A stretch of 64,000 nt of DNA. Origin: Elysia chlorotica (lineage: Eukaryota > Mollusca > Gastropoda > Plakobranchidae). The notes beneath the pieces were generated by a model. The model saw only the letters and a list, made by a program, of their open reading frames with translations, searched no databases and was not told the DNA's origin. Below, in pieces: positions 1 through 9,362 of this stretch. Where the stretch lies: positions 153,445-217,444 of the forward strand of contig RQTK01000175.1 of the NCBI GenBank assembly GCA_003991915.1, read 5' to 3'. Within the stretch, counting starts at the first letter, position 1, and each line of letters opens with the position of its first letter. The position numbers and the translations under genes were made by a program.

Positions 1-27
1 AGAGAGAGAGAGAGAGAGAAAAAAGCG

Positions 28-59
<32 letters not shown>

Positions 60-71
60 TTGGAGACATAC

Positions 72-277
72 CAGGGGTTCGCGAGCCCGGCACCTTCATG
101 TAGAGCTGCACCGTGTTCATGCCCAGGATGGTGTGGCCCACGTGAGAGAGCATGTTGTTGCCAGACACCACGCGGCAGAACGAGGGCAGCTTGGTCAGTT
201 CGTGCAGCTGGACGCGCCACTTCTAGAGTAGTGACTCCAGGTGTAACCACGGAAACTTTATCGTCTTGTAGCGTTTC
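72..277 (-). CDS. KDM6A: KDM6A exon, JmjC domain start (last exon in window)
   Basis: The acceptor is ctctcag before 277 and the donor is G|gtatgt before 72. The exon opens with RKRYKTIKF (human RRRKGPFKTIKF) and continues [35 protein letters not shown] and PGSRTPG, the entry into the JmjC catalytic domain. It leaves phase 1. Odd: between KTIKF and KW the ten-residue human stretch GTNIDLSDDK is replaced by ten unrelated codons, the last of which is TAG (223-225). The length is preserved but the sequence is not. A short intron does not rescue it, because phases and splice motifs do not fit. The exon is otherwise strongly conserved, so a local consensus error is more likely than a dead gene. 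The metal-binding residues of JmjC would lie in the next exon, outside the window. Confidence 0.88.
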
Positions 278-871
278 CTGAGAGACACAGATTTAGCTGG
301 TAAGTGATGGTGAAGTTTGGGGTTTTATAATGGTTTTTGTTAGGATATGAGTGTGTTTGATGTAATTATTCCAATAAGTTTAGGTGAAATTTAAATTACA
401 TACATCATTGCCTTTCCACAGTTTAATGTTAACAGATATTTCTTTTTCCCTTCAAACAGTTTTAACAATAGCATAATACGTGAAGATACAGGATCAACTA
501 GGAAGTGAAGGTAAAGTTTGAGGTTGTTTTGTAGTTGTTTTTATTTTTTTTTCCAGTTAGTTACAAAAATTAAAGACCTAGGCCTCTTTTCTGCTCTTTA
601 TTCGTATTATATATGAGTAACAGATGATTTCAAATTAAAAATTTCTATCATATATATTCTTAAGAACATGAATAAAAAATATCAACAGAGAGACCACTGT
701 AGATACACTGGAAATAAACAATGTTTCATGAAAGAAAAAAACTGAGCACCTGAAAAACTGCCAAAATAGATTATTTAATTTGAAAAAAAAAAAAGGCACC
801 TGCAAACAACTATGCTACACACAAAAACCAAATCTGACTAACAATAAATGTAAATGTAAGACAAAGCACAC
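278..871 (-). other. KDM6A intron, AT-rich
   Basis: This is about 0.6 kb of AT-rich unique sequence. I looked here for a micro-exon that could supply the missing GTNIDLSDDK-like residues and found none on the minus strand. Confidence 0.7.
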
Positions 872-948
872 CTTTTAGAGTTCATGGATGAGTTTGAGTC
901 ACTGTCGGATTCCTTCACTGCTGTGCCCTTGGTTTTATCATGCTCTTC
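872..948 (-). CDS. KDM6A: KDM6A exon, acidic/serine-rich linker before JmjC
   Basis: The acceptor is ttttccag and the donor is AAAAG|gtgtgc. It encodes EEHDKTKGTAVKESDSDSNS..., which aligns by position and composition with human [22 protein letters not shown]. Entry phase is 0 and exit phase 2; the split AG|G codon is completed by the exon at 72-277. It is a flexible, serine- and acid-rich linker between the SFQESL helix and the JmjC fold. Little else can be said from sequence alone. Confidence 0.9.
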
Positions 949-1793
949 CTGGAAAATGAAAATAATGGGTAAGCATTTAATGAAAATAGACATGCTGTGA
1001 TGTTACCACTAAATTATTGACAGCACTTTAGATTGATTTTTTTTTAATGCTACAAACACGTATGACTGCAATGCTGGCAAAAAGATCTAACTTCAACCCT
1101 CCTTTAGAAAATGATAAATATCCACTTCCAAACTCAAAAGGAGCTTAAATGTGACTTTTTTATATTGAAGTATCAGCATCATTTTCTAAATATATACATT
1201 TTGCTTAACTAGGTTATATAGTAAATGGATAATTGTAAAGCAGGAACTATAGCCTATTTATTAAGCTGGGACAGAATAGATCCAAAAAAATGAATATGTG
1301 TGCCAGCCTAGGAAAATCATGGTTTTGACGAAAATATGACCTATAGATATTTTTACATTTTTCATAAACTTGATTAAGATGCTTTTTTTTTTTTTTAATT
1401 TCTTAATTATTGAAGAAGTTATGGACATTTAAAGATAGATTTATTAGTGATCCGAGGTGAATATTTTCAATTATTATTGGCCTATATCTCAGAACAAAGA
1501 TTTCTATCAATACCATGATTTTCCTACGCAAAAACACATATTGTACAAAGCCTTCTCATAGTCATTAAGATTTATGAAAATTATATAATTTAGAAGACAA
1601 TGTTTTTATGGCAAGGATTTTTTTGCCTCATAACATAAATAAAGTACTAACTAGCATGTCTGTTTAAAATTATTTTCATTTCTAATTTTCAATAAACTAT
1701 CCCTTCACTCACACAATTTCCTATCATTGATTTGTGTGCTAGGAAAGCAACATCTAAACAACTATCTTCTACAAGAACCTCTCACATTCTCAC
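949..1793 (-). other. KDM6A intron, AT-rich, no feature seen
   Basis: This is AT-rich intron with short A and T runs. I see no coding, no RNA gene and no repeat family shared with the rest of the window. Confidence 0.6.
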
Positions 1794-1925
1794 CTTGAGC
1801 GACTCCTGAAATGACGAGGCCTGATACTGCGCATATTTCGCCACTGTGGTAACGCCCCGGGTGCTGTCGCAATACCACAGGCGTTTCCCATTGGCGTCAA
1901 AGTTTTCGTCAGGAGCTTGCTGCTT
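1794..1925 (-). CDS. KDM6A: KDM6A exon, [22 protein letters not shown] segment
   Basis: This exon is 132 bp and phase 0 at both ends, with acceptor aaacag and donor AAG|gtgaga. It encodes [35 protein letters not shown] and ASSFQESLK. Human KDM6A reads LLQPADENWDPTGTKKIW, HCESNRSHTTIAKYAQYQ and ASSFQESLR at this point, so identity is unmistakable. It forms the conserved segment just N-terminal of JmjC. The intron upstream of it (1926-2564) contains an inverted partial copy of the preceding exon. Confidence 0.96.
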
Positions 1926-2122
1926 CTGTTTACACATACAAACAAAAAGTGTGTTAAAAATTAAAGATAATAAAAAATATTCTCATGATTTTCAGGGGCA
2001 ATTTCGTAATTGGAGAGCAAGCTTGAAGTTTACAGTTAAGTGGGATTTTTTTTTAAAGATCAGCAGCAAGTCTGCTAAAATTTTAGTTAAAAATGTATTA
2101 TACATTAACGATGATGGTACAA

Positions 2123-2311
2123 GAAGCAAATCCAGACCATTCTGTGGAGGTTCGAACGCAGGTATGTCTTTTTTTTAAAAACCTTTTTTCCATCTATGTT
2201 ATGGGATTTTTTCTGTTTTGCGGACAACAAAGTGTTTTTAGGAATACCATCACAATGATTTAAACATTCAGGTGGCAATTGCTTCTGCACTTTGGAGTCA
2301 AAGTAGTAGGA
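2123..2311 (+). repeat. Left arm of exon-containing inverted repeat (first foldback)
   Basis: This arm matches the reverse complement of about 2421-2603 with roughly 10% differences and small indels, by eye. Its first 39 bases are an exact antisense copy of the last 13 codons of the KDM6A exon at 2565-2635, followed by the copied donor (gtatgtcttttt). The spacer 2312-2420 itself contains an inverted copy of about 2075-2120 (ttagttaaaaatgtattat...), so the structure is compound. The visible divergence argues for a real, older duplication and against a read artefact. Confidence 0.85.
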
Positions 2312-2420
2312 GCAGTCAGGGTAATTTTTGTTCATACTTGTAGCAGCTCTTGTACTTTGTACCATCATCGTTAATCTATAATACATTTTTAACTAAAATT
2401 CTAACAGACTAGTTACTTGT

Positions 2421-2603
2421 TCCTACTACTTTGACTCCAAAGTGCAGAAGCAATTGACACCTGAATCTTTAAATCATTGAGATGGTATTGCTAAATACAC
2501 TTTGTTGTTTGTAAAACCGAAAAAATCCCAAAACATACATGCAAAAAGTTTAAAAAAGACATACCTGCGTTCGAACCTCCACAGAATGGTCTGGATTTGC
2601 TTC
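2421..2603 (-). repeat. Right arm of the first exon-containing inverted repeat
   Basis: This is the partner of 2123-2311. It contains the 3' end and donor of the active KDM6A exon 2565-2635 and about 145 bases of the following intron. In the transcript both arms lie on the same RNA and could form an imperfect hairpin of about 180 bp that includes the 5' splice site. Confidence 0.85.
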
Positions 2604-2635
2604 CACGAGAGACTTGGTAGAAAACAAACCCAAGT
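2565..2635 (-). CDS. KDM6A: KDM6A exon, LGLFSTKSLVEANPDHSVEVRTQ
   Basis: This exon is 71 bp, with acceptor ttttttcag and donor CAG|gtatgt. It encodes (D)LGLFSTKSLVEANPDHS and VEVRTQ; human has LGLFSTKTLVEANNEHM and VEVRTQ. It enters in phase 1, with the G from the exon at 2890-2989 completing GAC, and leaves in phase 0. Odd: its last 39 coding bases plus the donor and downstream intron sequence are repeated in inverted orientation at about 2123-2311 in the next intron, so exon end and donor can pair with intron sequence in the transcript. Confidence 0.96.
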
Positions 2636-2889
2636 CTGAAAAAATGAAAAAAAAAATTGAAAATACAAAACATAAAAAGTCATTGCAAAAAAAAAAAATT
2701 ATACACGTACCAAAATATAAAAAGAAATCACAACAGAGCTTTAAACTAAACAGAACGAGTTTCTGCCTTTTTATTCAGAAACAAAAGACTATACTGTCAC
2801 ACAATTCGCTGTTCTCATACAATAAACAAATCAGTTGACGATAACCTATGAATGGTTGGCTCAGAAAAGGTAGGTGCGGCCTAACTCAC

Positions 2890-2989
2890 CCAGTTTAAGG
2901 GAGCCAGCAATCCCTCGTATCACAACCACCGGCTGCTGGTGGCAAAACTGCTGCAGCTGGATGGAAAACGCATCCTTTTTGTTGTCAAG
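2890..2989 (-). CDS. KDM6A: KDM6A exon, IRGIAGSLKL segment
   Basis: This exon is 100 bp, with acceptor cctcag and donor CTGG|gtgagt. It encodes LDNKKDAFSIQLQQFCHQQP and VVVIRGIAGSLKL; human reads LENKRDAFFPPLHQFCTNP..VTVIRGLAGALKL. Entry phase is 0 and exit phase 1. The segment lies between the proline-rich linker and the JmjC-associated region. Confidence 0.96.
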
Positions 2990-3362
2990 CTGAGGACCAA
3001 AGCAAACACTTGTTGTGACAAATGTTATAAATAAATAAATATATATTAGGATTAAAAAGTTTGCATCACACTTGGTACAGTCACACATTACCAAACAAAT
3101 AAAAATTAATAATTATGGATCAATGTAAAACAGTAAAAATAGAAAAATGACATTATTAAGGTTTTTCTCAAATTTTTATATTCTGAACCAATAAAGATAA
3201 AAAAAATTTTTGCACGTTTGAAAAATCAGGCGTTTTACCTTTCAATAAAATATCTACATTCACCCCTTACATGTATGTGGTGTGACTTTGTTGAGTGAGT
3301 TTTAAGATTAATGTAAACATTCACTCTTACAAAAAAGAGAGTAAACCATGACTATGACTCAC

Positions 3363-4319
3363 ATAAACGCTGGGTGTCGGGGGGTTGAGCGAGTCCTTGG
3401 GCAAGGGGGGCAGAGGGGTGGGAGGCGGTCTGGGTGGGGGGTGCTCCTCCCCTAGGATGGAAGTAAGTGTCCGGTGGACGAGGCCCTGCCCGCGGGTCAG
3501 CTCCACGATGCGAGACCCCGTCATGCTGGTGTCCAAGGCTGGGGGCGCAGGGGGCACCTGGGAGGGCAGCAGGCTAGCATCGGCCGCGCTTCGCTTCAAC
3601 ACTAGCCCAAGTTCTTTGGTTGCAGACACAGTGAAGATGTCTGTGGAGGAGGACGACGATGAGGAAGATTTGTTGCTGCTGCTGCCGCACGAGGCTTGGT
3701 TATTATTAGGTGGTAGTTGATTGTGATCGTCATCATCGTTGTTGTTGTCGTTTAAGTCACCGTGCGTGGAGCCGTTAGGTGAGGAGGAATGTATAGAGGT
3801 AGCGCTCGGGATGCCCGCTCGCCCTGCACCTAGAGGGTTCTGGCCCGACGCTGAGGATTCTGCTGCTGATGTGTTGCTGTTGTTGCTGCTGCCTTTAGAA
3901 GTATTGTCATGTGCTAAGGACGATGCTGATGATGATGATAGTGATGCTGATGGCGCTGCGAGCTGTAGTGAGACAGGATTGGCGCTGGACGGGGATGAGT
4001 ATGAGGATGAAAGTTTCTCGCCAGACACCGGCAATGGGCCAAGTCCTGGGATGCCCTCTAAGGAAGATGGCGGCGCCAGACCAGGGGACAGGGAGTGGCC
4101 TCCCCTGCTGCGATCCCCGGCAAACTGGGCCAGGACGTCCTCGGCCATGGCGATGTCCTGGGAGGAGATCTCGTCCAAGATCTTGGACGGCGAGGGCTCC
4201 ACGGTTCCCAGGTTGGGCAGGGGGCTGCTGGCAGTGCTGCTTCCTCCCATCCCGAGCGGCGCCAGGCTGGACGAGGGCAGAGCTCCGGGTTTTCCGTGAC
4301 CAGAGTTCTGCTGCTGCTG
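3363..4319 (-). CDS. KDM6A: KDM6A large exon, low-complexity S/N/Q linker ending in conserved PPLPKD motif
   Basis: This is the largest exon, about 957 bp (319 codons) and phase 0 at both ends, with donor TAT|gtgagt. It starts in a run of CAG codons (QQQQNSGHGKPG) and continues through serine-, asparagine- and proline-rich, probably disordered sequence, including poly-Ser after SSNK and an N/D-rich run (DNNNDDDDHNQ). The C-terminal tail is the family signature: HPPPRPPPTPLPPLPKDSLN followed by PPTPSVY (human [27 protein letters not shown]). A helix-like SPSKILDEISSQDIAMAEDV may be a local conserved element. The acceptor lies inside a (CAG)5 run, so the exact start could shift by whole codons. 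Long ORFs on the opposite strand here are shadows of the repeats. Confidence 0.92.
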
Positions 4320-4873
4320 CTGGGGACAGTGGAATAAACATAAACACGTTGATATGGGGTTTTCATCTGACAAGATTCAGTGATGCCAAAAAGATCATTT
4401 TTTTTCACTGGACCTCTGAAATACAGGGTCATAGCAAAATTGGGTGACAAAACATAACCCCTTAGCATAGCGAACTCAAAGCTTCAAACTACTTCTTTTT
4501 TTCATTTATAAATTAAATGAGCCTTACCTGTAAGGTGAAATGGGTGCACATGAGTAGGTTTGGTGAATCTGGAAATTGTCTTTTTCAAAATTCATCAATG
4601 CGGAAAATCTACACAGCCTTTGCTAGTGATATATAAGCAACTTCCCAATCATATGACTCAAATTAAAATTAAAATACTTTATTGGTTGTTTTTTGTTTTG
4701 TTTTGTTTTTTATTTCATGTATTCTTCCTTTGAAATTGTATGTTTGCCTAAAATATCCTTTATACCCACAGAAAAAACTAAGACTAGAGACCTTGACATC
4801 TTTGACATAATGTTTGTTTCTTTTGTTGCTTAACGTCCAAATCAGCACAATGTAGGCTATATAGATATTTACA
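4320..4873 (-). other. KDM6A intron part, AT-rich
   Basis: This is ordinary AT-rich intron between the large low-complexity exon and the 118-bp array. It contains short T runs and no supported feature. Confidence 0.5.
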
Positions 4874-5585
4874 GACCCCAAGACTGACATCTGACAATTT
4901 TACTTGCTTATGAGACAGGGCGAAGAGACCTGGACTCGTGTCTCAGCCTGTCATATTATACTGACACTGACCCAACCAGTACTACTAGCCGACTGACCCC
5001 AAGACTGACATCTGACAAGTTTTGCTTATGGGACAGGGCCAAGAGACCTGGACTCGTGTCTCAGCCTGTCATATTATACTGACACTGACCCAACCAGTAC
5101 TACTAGCCGACTGATCCCAAGACTGACATCTGATAATTTTTGCTTATGAGACAGAGCAAAGAGACCTGGAATCCTGTCTCAGCCTGTCACATCATACTAA
5201 CACTGACCCAACCAGTACTACTAGCCGACTGATCCCAAGACTGACATCTGACAAGTTTTGCTTATGGGACAGGGCGAAGAGACACTCCTGTCTCAGCCTG
5301 TCACATTACACTGACACTGGCCCAACCAGTACTACTAGCCGACTGACCCCAAGACTGACATCTGAAAAATTTTGCTTATGGGACAGGGCGAAGAGACCTG
5401 GACTCCTGTCTCAGCCTGTCACATTACACTGACACTGGCCCAACCAGTACTACTAGCCGACTGACCCCAAGACTGACATCTGATAATTTTTGGTTATGGG
5501 ACAGGGCGAAGAGATCTGGACTCCTGTCTCAGCCTGTCACATCACACTGACACTGACCCAACCAGTACTACTAGCCGACTGAGTG
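4874..5585. repeat. 118-bp tandem array (6 units) derived from a SINE body, abutting a KDM6A donor
   Basis: Units start (ga[ct]cccaagactgacatctga) near 4874, 4995, 5113, 5231, 5345 and 5463, with spacing 114-121 bp. The unit (...gagacagggcgaagagacctggactc..., ...cccaaccagtactactagcc) is the same sequence as the central body of the dispersed SINE family seen at 23.4, 27.0 and 43.1 kb. The array ends about 6 bp from the donor of the exon at 5592-5761, and several units carry the same GTCAGT motif on the minus strand. Confidence 0.9.
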
Positions 5586-5591
5586 ACTGAC

Positions 5592-5761
5592 CTTGAACTG
5601 CTGCGAGAGCATGTGCTGCTGCTGTAGCTGCCTCAGCAGGTTGTGCTGCTGCTGGTTGAGTGTGGCCGCGCTGCTGGACAGGCGCTGCATCATGTGGTAC
5701 TGCTGCGGCGACAGCGACACCGGGGGGTGAGAGGGGGCATCTCAAGCTGCTCGCTCGATGG
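5592..5761 (-). CDS. KDM6A: KDM6A exon, Q-rich linker, with a one-base frameshift in a C run
   Basis: The acceptor is ccgtccccag (intron side 5762-5763) and the donor is AAG|gtcagt. Entering in phase 0, the first codons read PSSEQLEMPPLTP. After a run of six C the conserved frame continues one base out of register as PVSLSPQQYHMMQRLSSSAA and NLLRQLQQQHMLSQQFK, matching the human CLTPQKLQHLEQL...LNPAQKLMLEQL region. One extra C in that run would give 57 intact codons, phase 0 to 0, joining both neighbours. Without it the frame hits TGA soon after. The homopolymer position makes a consensus indel the best explanation. The donor directly abuts a 118-bp tandem array (4874-5585). Confidence 0.85.
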
Positions 5762-6572
5762 CTGGGGACGGCATGGAAACATTTCTTTAACTCTTTAACT
5801 CTTCAGAAACACATTGGATACTTGTAAGCGGTGAGAGATGATTTGAAGTTTTAAAAATTTGCAAAAAACATGTTCAAACTTTGTTGGTTGAAAAGATGTG
5901 AATTTTGGAAAAACCCTTAAAATAGTGTGTATGCATAAGCAGTGCTGGCAAAAATCACTGAGACTCCTTTGAGTTCAGCCTTTGGATACTGAGAAAGATG
6001 TAACAACATAGCTTGATGTCAGTAAATGTTCATTAACCATTTGGATATGAGACATTGTTTCGGACATTGTCTAAAAACACTACAGACAGGTTTATCTATT
6101 AGTGTTACTACCTACAACCTTCACATGTTTATAATATTTATACAGGGCTAAAAGTGGGTTTGGAAAACATTTTTCTTGGCTTTTTCCAGGTTATTTCCTG
6201 GTAAATCTACTGAATAGAGGATTTTTTTTTTTTAAATGTCAATACTTACAAAGCCATGAGTAGAGTGCTGAGTCCTTGTACATAATATACTTTCATAATT
6301 TTGAAACGTTTGACTCTTTTCACAAAGCTATTTTTACAGGATTGCCTTTAAACAAAAACAAAAAAGGGGGAGGGATTTAATAATTAGTATTATGAATATT
6401 GACTCCTTTAGTGCCACTAGGTTTCCACGTTTGTGCCAAACGAAAATCAAACAATGAGTTTATGTATTAACAATGTATCACCCATTGGCCAAACCATGGA
6501 AACAAACAACAACCATGTACTGTCGATAAGCAATGAATGAGTTAAAGCTCTATAGTCTATATCGAAGCTCAC
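5762..6572 (-). other. KDM6A intron, no feature seen
   Basis: This is AT-rich unique sequence with short A and T runs. No conserved coding segment is visible; none is needed, because the phases of the flanking exons already agree. Confidence 0.5.
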
Positions 6573-6768
6573 CCTCTTCCTGTCCTTGAGCTTCTTTCTC
6601 TTGGCATCGTCCCCCGGGGAGGGGCTGCCCCCGTCGGGCCCCCCAGGCCCCGATCCCCTGCCCCCCATGGTGCCGGTCCCTGTGGGCCCCGTGCTGCCCT
6701 GGCGCGAGGTCAGCTCTGCCGGAATCGGCAACCGCCACGCCTCCTCGATGCTCGGGAGGGTCTGCCCT
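6573..6768 (-). CDS. KDM6A: KDM6A exon, [20 protein letters not shown]
   Basis: This exon is 196 bp, with acceptor tttgtccag and donor AGG|gtgagc. It encodes [19 protein letters not shown] and TSRQGS, nearly identical to human [22 protein letters not shown], then a G/P-rich stretch and a basic tail KRKKLKDRKR. The basic cluster could be a nuclear localisation signal (inference). Entry is 1 base of a split AA|A codon; exit phase is 0. Confidence 0.95.
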
Positions 6769-7330
6769 CTGGACAAACAGTGGGAAAAAACTATGTGTGA
6801 GGCAGCCAGGGTGAATCAGGCACAAGTCCCTGATATAGGTTAAGAGGGTTTTGAAAAAAAAAATAGGAAAATGACCATTGACTATTTTCATTACAATTAA
6901 ATAAAAATAACTGTTGGTCTTATGCTTGGTAAACTATGTTCGCACATTCTCTCATTTTCTCCGAGGTTAGAGAATTTTTTTTGGTCAATGCACATATTCA
7001 GCTTAGATCTATGAACGCCTCTCTTTTCAGATAAGCCAAAAAGTACATATAAAATATAAACATCAAATATAAATATGTAGCAATTTTACAAAATGGGTAT
7101 TGTTCAGATTCGGACTTAGTCACTTAAAAGACATGTATTAGATAATATTTTTTAACTAAGGATAATAATCGAGCTGGATAAGTGAAATAGTTGCACCATT
7201 TCAAATTAAACTTTAAATTTCTGGTCATATTTCCTGCCCTTATCAAAGTTTCCCGATACAAACATGGACCTCTAACAGACTTATTTCATGAGATGGCTTC
7301 GCATATATTACAAAAAAACCCATGACTTAC
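6769..7330 (-). other. KDM6A intron, no feature seen
   Basis: This is AT-rich unique intron sequence with no repeat family or coding segment recognised. Confidence 0.5.
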
Positions 7331-7412
7331 TTATTTTGAAAATGCTGTGAGGGAAAGTTGGCCAAATTCTGCTGCAAAAATTTGATTTTGGCTGCCAAAT
7401 TGGAGTTGGATT
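7331..7412 (-). CDS. KDM6A: KDM6A exon, LAAKIKFLQQNLANFPSQ, end of TPR domain
   Basis: This exon is 82 bp, with acceptor ctctgcag and donor AATAA|gtaagt. It encodes (E)SNSNLAAKIKFLQQNLANF and PSQHFQNK; human reads [28 protein letters not shown]. It is the helical end of the TPR superhelix, with split codons at both ends (phases 1 and 2). Confidence 0.95.
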
Positions 7413-7975
7413 CTGCAGAGTGAAAATGATGAGAAGAGCCTTTAAACAAAAGCAGTTTTGAGTTGGAAATTTTCACATGAAGTTGTTGATATTTAGAGCA
7501 TAAAGCTGACATACTTTTATCTGCTGTATGCCCTAAATAATAATTCTCTTATCACCTTTTTTATTTATCAATTCTGTGAAAGTCAAGTCATGAAAGTATT
7601 GAATACCAATATGTAGTTTTAACAACAGAATTAAAAGAACCATGTGAATATGTAGCACACTGCACAAGCAAAATTAAGAACAATTTTCCAGTTGGATTCT
7701 CCATGTAAGTAAATCTGCACATGTGCAGCACTTCTGAGGTTCATAATCAGACTCCTGAGCTTCAAGGGCACATAAGCAGAGAGAAGTACAGGGCCCAGCA
7801 AAATACATTTACAGATAAGTTTGAGTCGAGGACTGGGCTCATGGGCTCCTGGTTACCGTCTTAGTTAATGCCTCATAATTTTATATGACTGTACAGAATA
7901 GGTTAAACATATAGTTTAAACATATAGTTTAGTATTCTTCAAGAAACATATTGCTTTGCTGGTTAGCTTCCATTG

Positions 7976-8078
7976 ATGTAGACTATATTGTGGACGGGCC
8001 CATAGACTTATGTCTGACAATTTTACTTGCTTCCACAGACAGTATGTGGATACAATGTGTCCTGTCTCAACCAGTCAC
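7976..8078 (-). mobile_element. SINE fragment (dispersed family, internal part)
   Basis: The sequence reads tagactatattgtggacgg, then tctgacaattttacttgctt and cctgtctcaaccagtcac, the same order as in the longer SINE copies. Head and tail are missing. The rest of this intron (7413-7975, 8079-8155) shows nothing else. Confidence 0.7.
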
Positions 8079-8155
8079 TATCAAAACAAAACAATTATAA
8101 TCTGACAATTCAATAAAAATCTTTTAACCATGGAGCTTAAATAAAAGAGACGCAC

Positions 8156-8328
8156 CCGAATTCCTGGTGGCATTCAGGTAGCAGGTGAGGGCGTCGTTTG
8201 GCTGGTTACACGTCTCGTATAGAACGCCCAGGTCTGCCCAGGCGGCGGAGTGCGACTTGTCCAACTGTACTGCACATATATAAGCCTGCAGTGCGTCCAT
8301 CGGCTGGTTCTGCTGCTGGTACAGCACA
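8156..8328 (-). CDS. KDM6A: KDM6A exon, core TPR repeats ([20 protein letters not shown])
   Basis: This exon is 173 bp, with acceptor tacgtgcag and donor TCGG|gtgcgt. It encodes [40 protein letters not shown] and [17 protein letters not shown], almost the human sequence ([40 protein letters not shown]). It contains parts of two consecutive TPR motifs with the canonical W-LG-Y-A-P spacing. TPRs of UTX bind complex partners. Confidence 0.97.
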
Positions 8329-8616
8329 CTGCACGTACACATAAACATAGAGATAGAATAGGTCAAAGAAATTACATTTCTTAAACTTTAGCCAGTTCAC
8401 CTACCAGAACCTAGGACAGAGCTGCGCATTATCTGAACAAAGATTATGAAGCAGTACCGATTTGTTCCACCTCGTAGCTTATCTACGTTCTATGTCATGT
8501 TCTTTTTTTGAATAAGATCTTAAAAGCACAAAGAGTTGAGATTATTGGATATGGCACTCTATAAATCATCTCTATTATTATTATTATTATTCTTACAACA
8601 ATGACAGAAAACTCAC

Positions 8617-8715
8617 CCTATGGAGCACCATGTGTCGGCATTGGCCTCCGACTTGTCGATCGACTGACGATAGGCGTCAAAGGCATCGTGGACTCGCCCT
8701 GCTCCTGAGAAGCAT
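8617..8715 (-). CDS. KDM6A: KDM6A exon, TPR ([20 protein letters not shown])
   Basis: This exon is 99 bp, with acceptor cgtctgcag and donor ATAGG|gtgagt. It encodes (R)[19 protein letters not shown] and [14 protein letters not shown]; human reads [35 protein letters not shown] nearer AG (within CAGGAGCAG) would break the frame to the upstream exon, so the upstream acceptor is chosen. Confidence 0.96.
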
Positions 8716-8841
8716 CTGCAGACGGATTAGCAACAAAGAAACAGTAGACATGTGCCTTGAATGTTCCAGCACATATACATCGGATTAACCTGACTGAAAA
8801 CAACAAATTATCTTTTATAGTTTGAGTACGGATCTGTATAT

Positions 8842-9057
8842 GGATTCACAACCAAAGAATAATACTCAAGTCCATTGAATGATTCAATTCACAACAAAAG
8901 AATAATACTCAAGTGCATTGAATGATTCAATTCACAACAAAAGAATAATACTCAAGTCCATTGAATGATTCAATTCACAACAAAAGAATAATACTCAAGT
9001 CCATTGAATGAGTCGATTCACAACAAAAGAATAATACTCAAGTCCATTGAATGATTC
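8842..9057. repeat. 43-bp tandem repeat, about 5 units
   Basis: The unit contains caacaaaagaataatactca followed by agtccattgaatgattcaat. It lies in the KDM6A intron between exons 8617-8715 and 9587-9713. Units differ at single bases only, so it is probably a young minisatellite. Confidence 0.92.
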
Positions 9058-9362
9058 AGACGTGAAATTTCTAAGACAAAAGACAGTGAAACCTTCATGT
9101 TCTAAACCTCAATGCTCCTGAGTATCCTGTTCTTCGAAAACTGAAACAAGAGCGTATCACTAGAAAAATCTTCCTTGTTTTTGTCAAAATTTCCTTTGAG
9201 AATGCTTTAAAAAATGTTCAAGAACTGCTATTCACTTTGGTGATACATGTAGCATAATAGATTGATTTCATGGGTAAATTGTCAAAATTGTGCAAACTTA
9301 ATACTTGATGAATGACTGAGCCTCATTATAAGTAGACAATCTTTAAAATCTCTAAACTTCCT

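Noticed and set aside
223-250. A 28-base mini-intron (gtggtt...ctag) to remove the stop in the exon at 72-277
   Set aside because: It is far too short for an animal intron, and removing it would leave two extra bases and break the frame into KWRVQL.
2105-2386. 93-codon minus-strand ORF in the first foldback
   Set aside because: It lies across the inverted repeat and includes the antisense exon copy. No domain is recognisable, and it is best explained as a by-product of the duplication.
3385-4447. Several long ORFs overlapping the large KDM6A exon on both strands
   Set aside because: They are shadows of the Ser/Gln/Asp-rich low-complexity coding sequence. Only the minus-strand frame ending in PPLPKDSLNPPTP matches the family and fits the splice phases.
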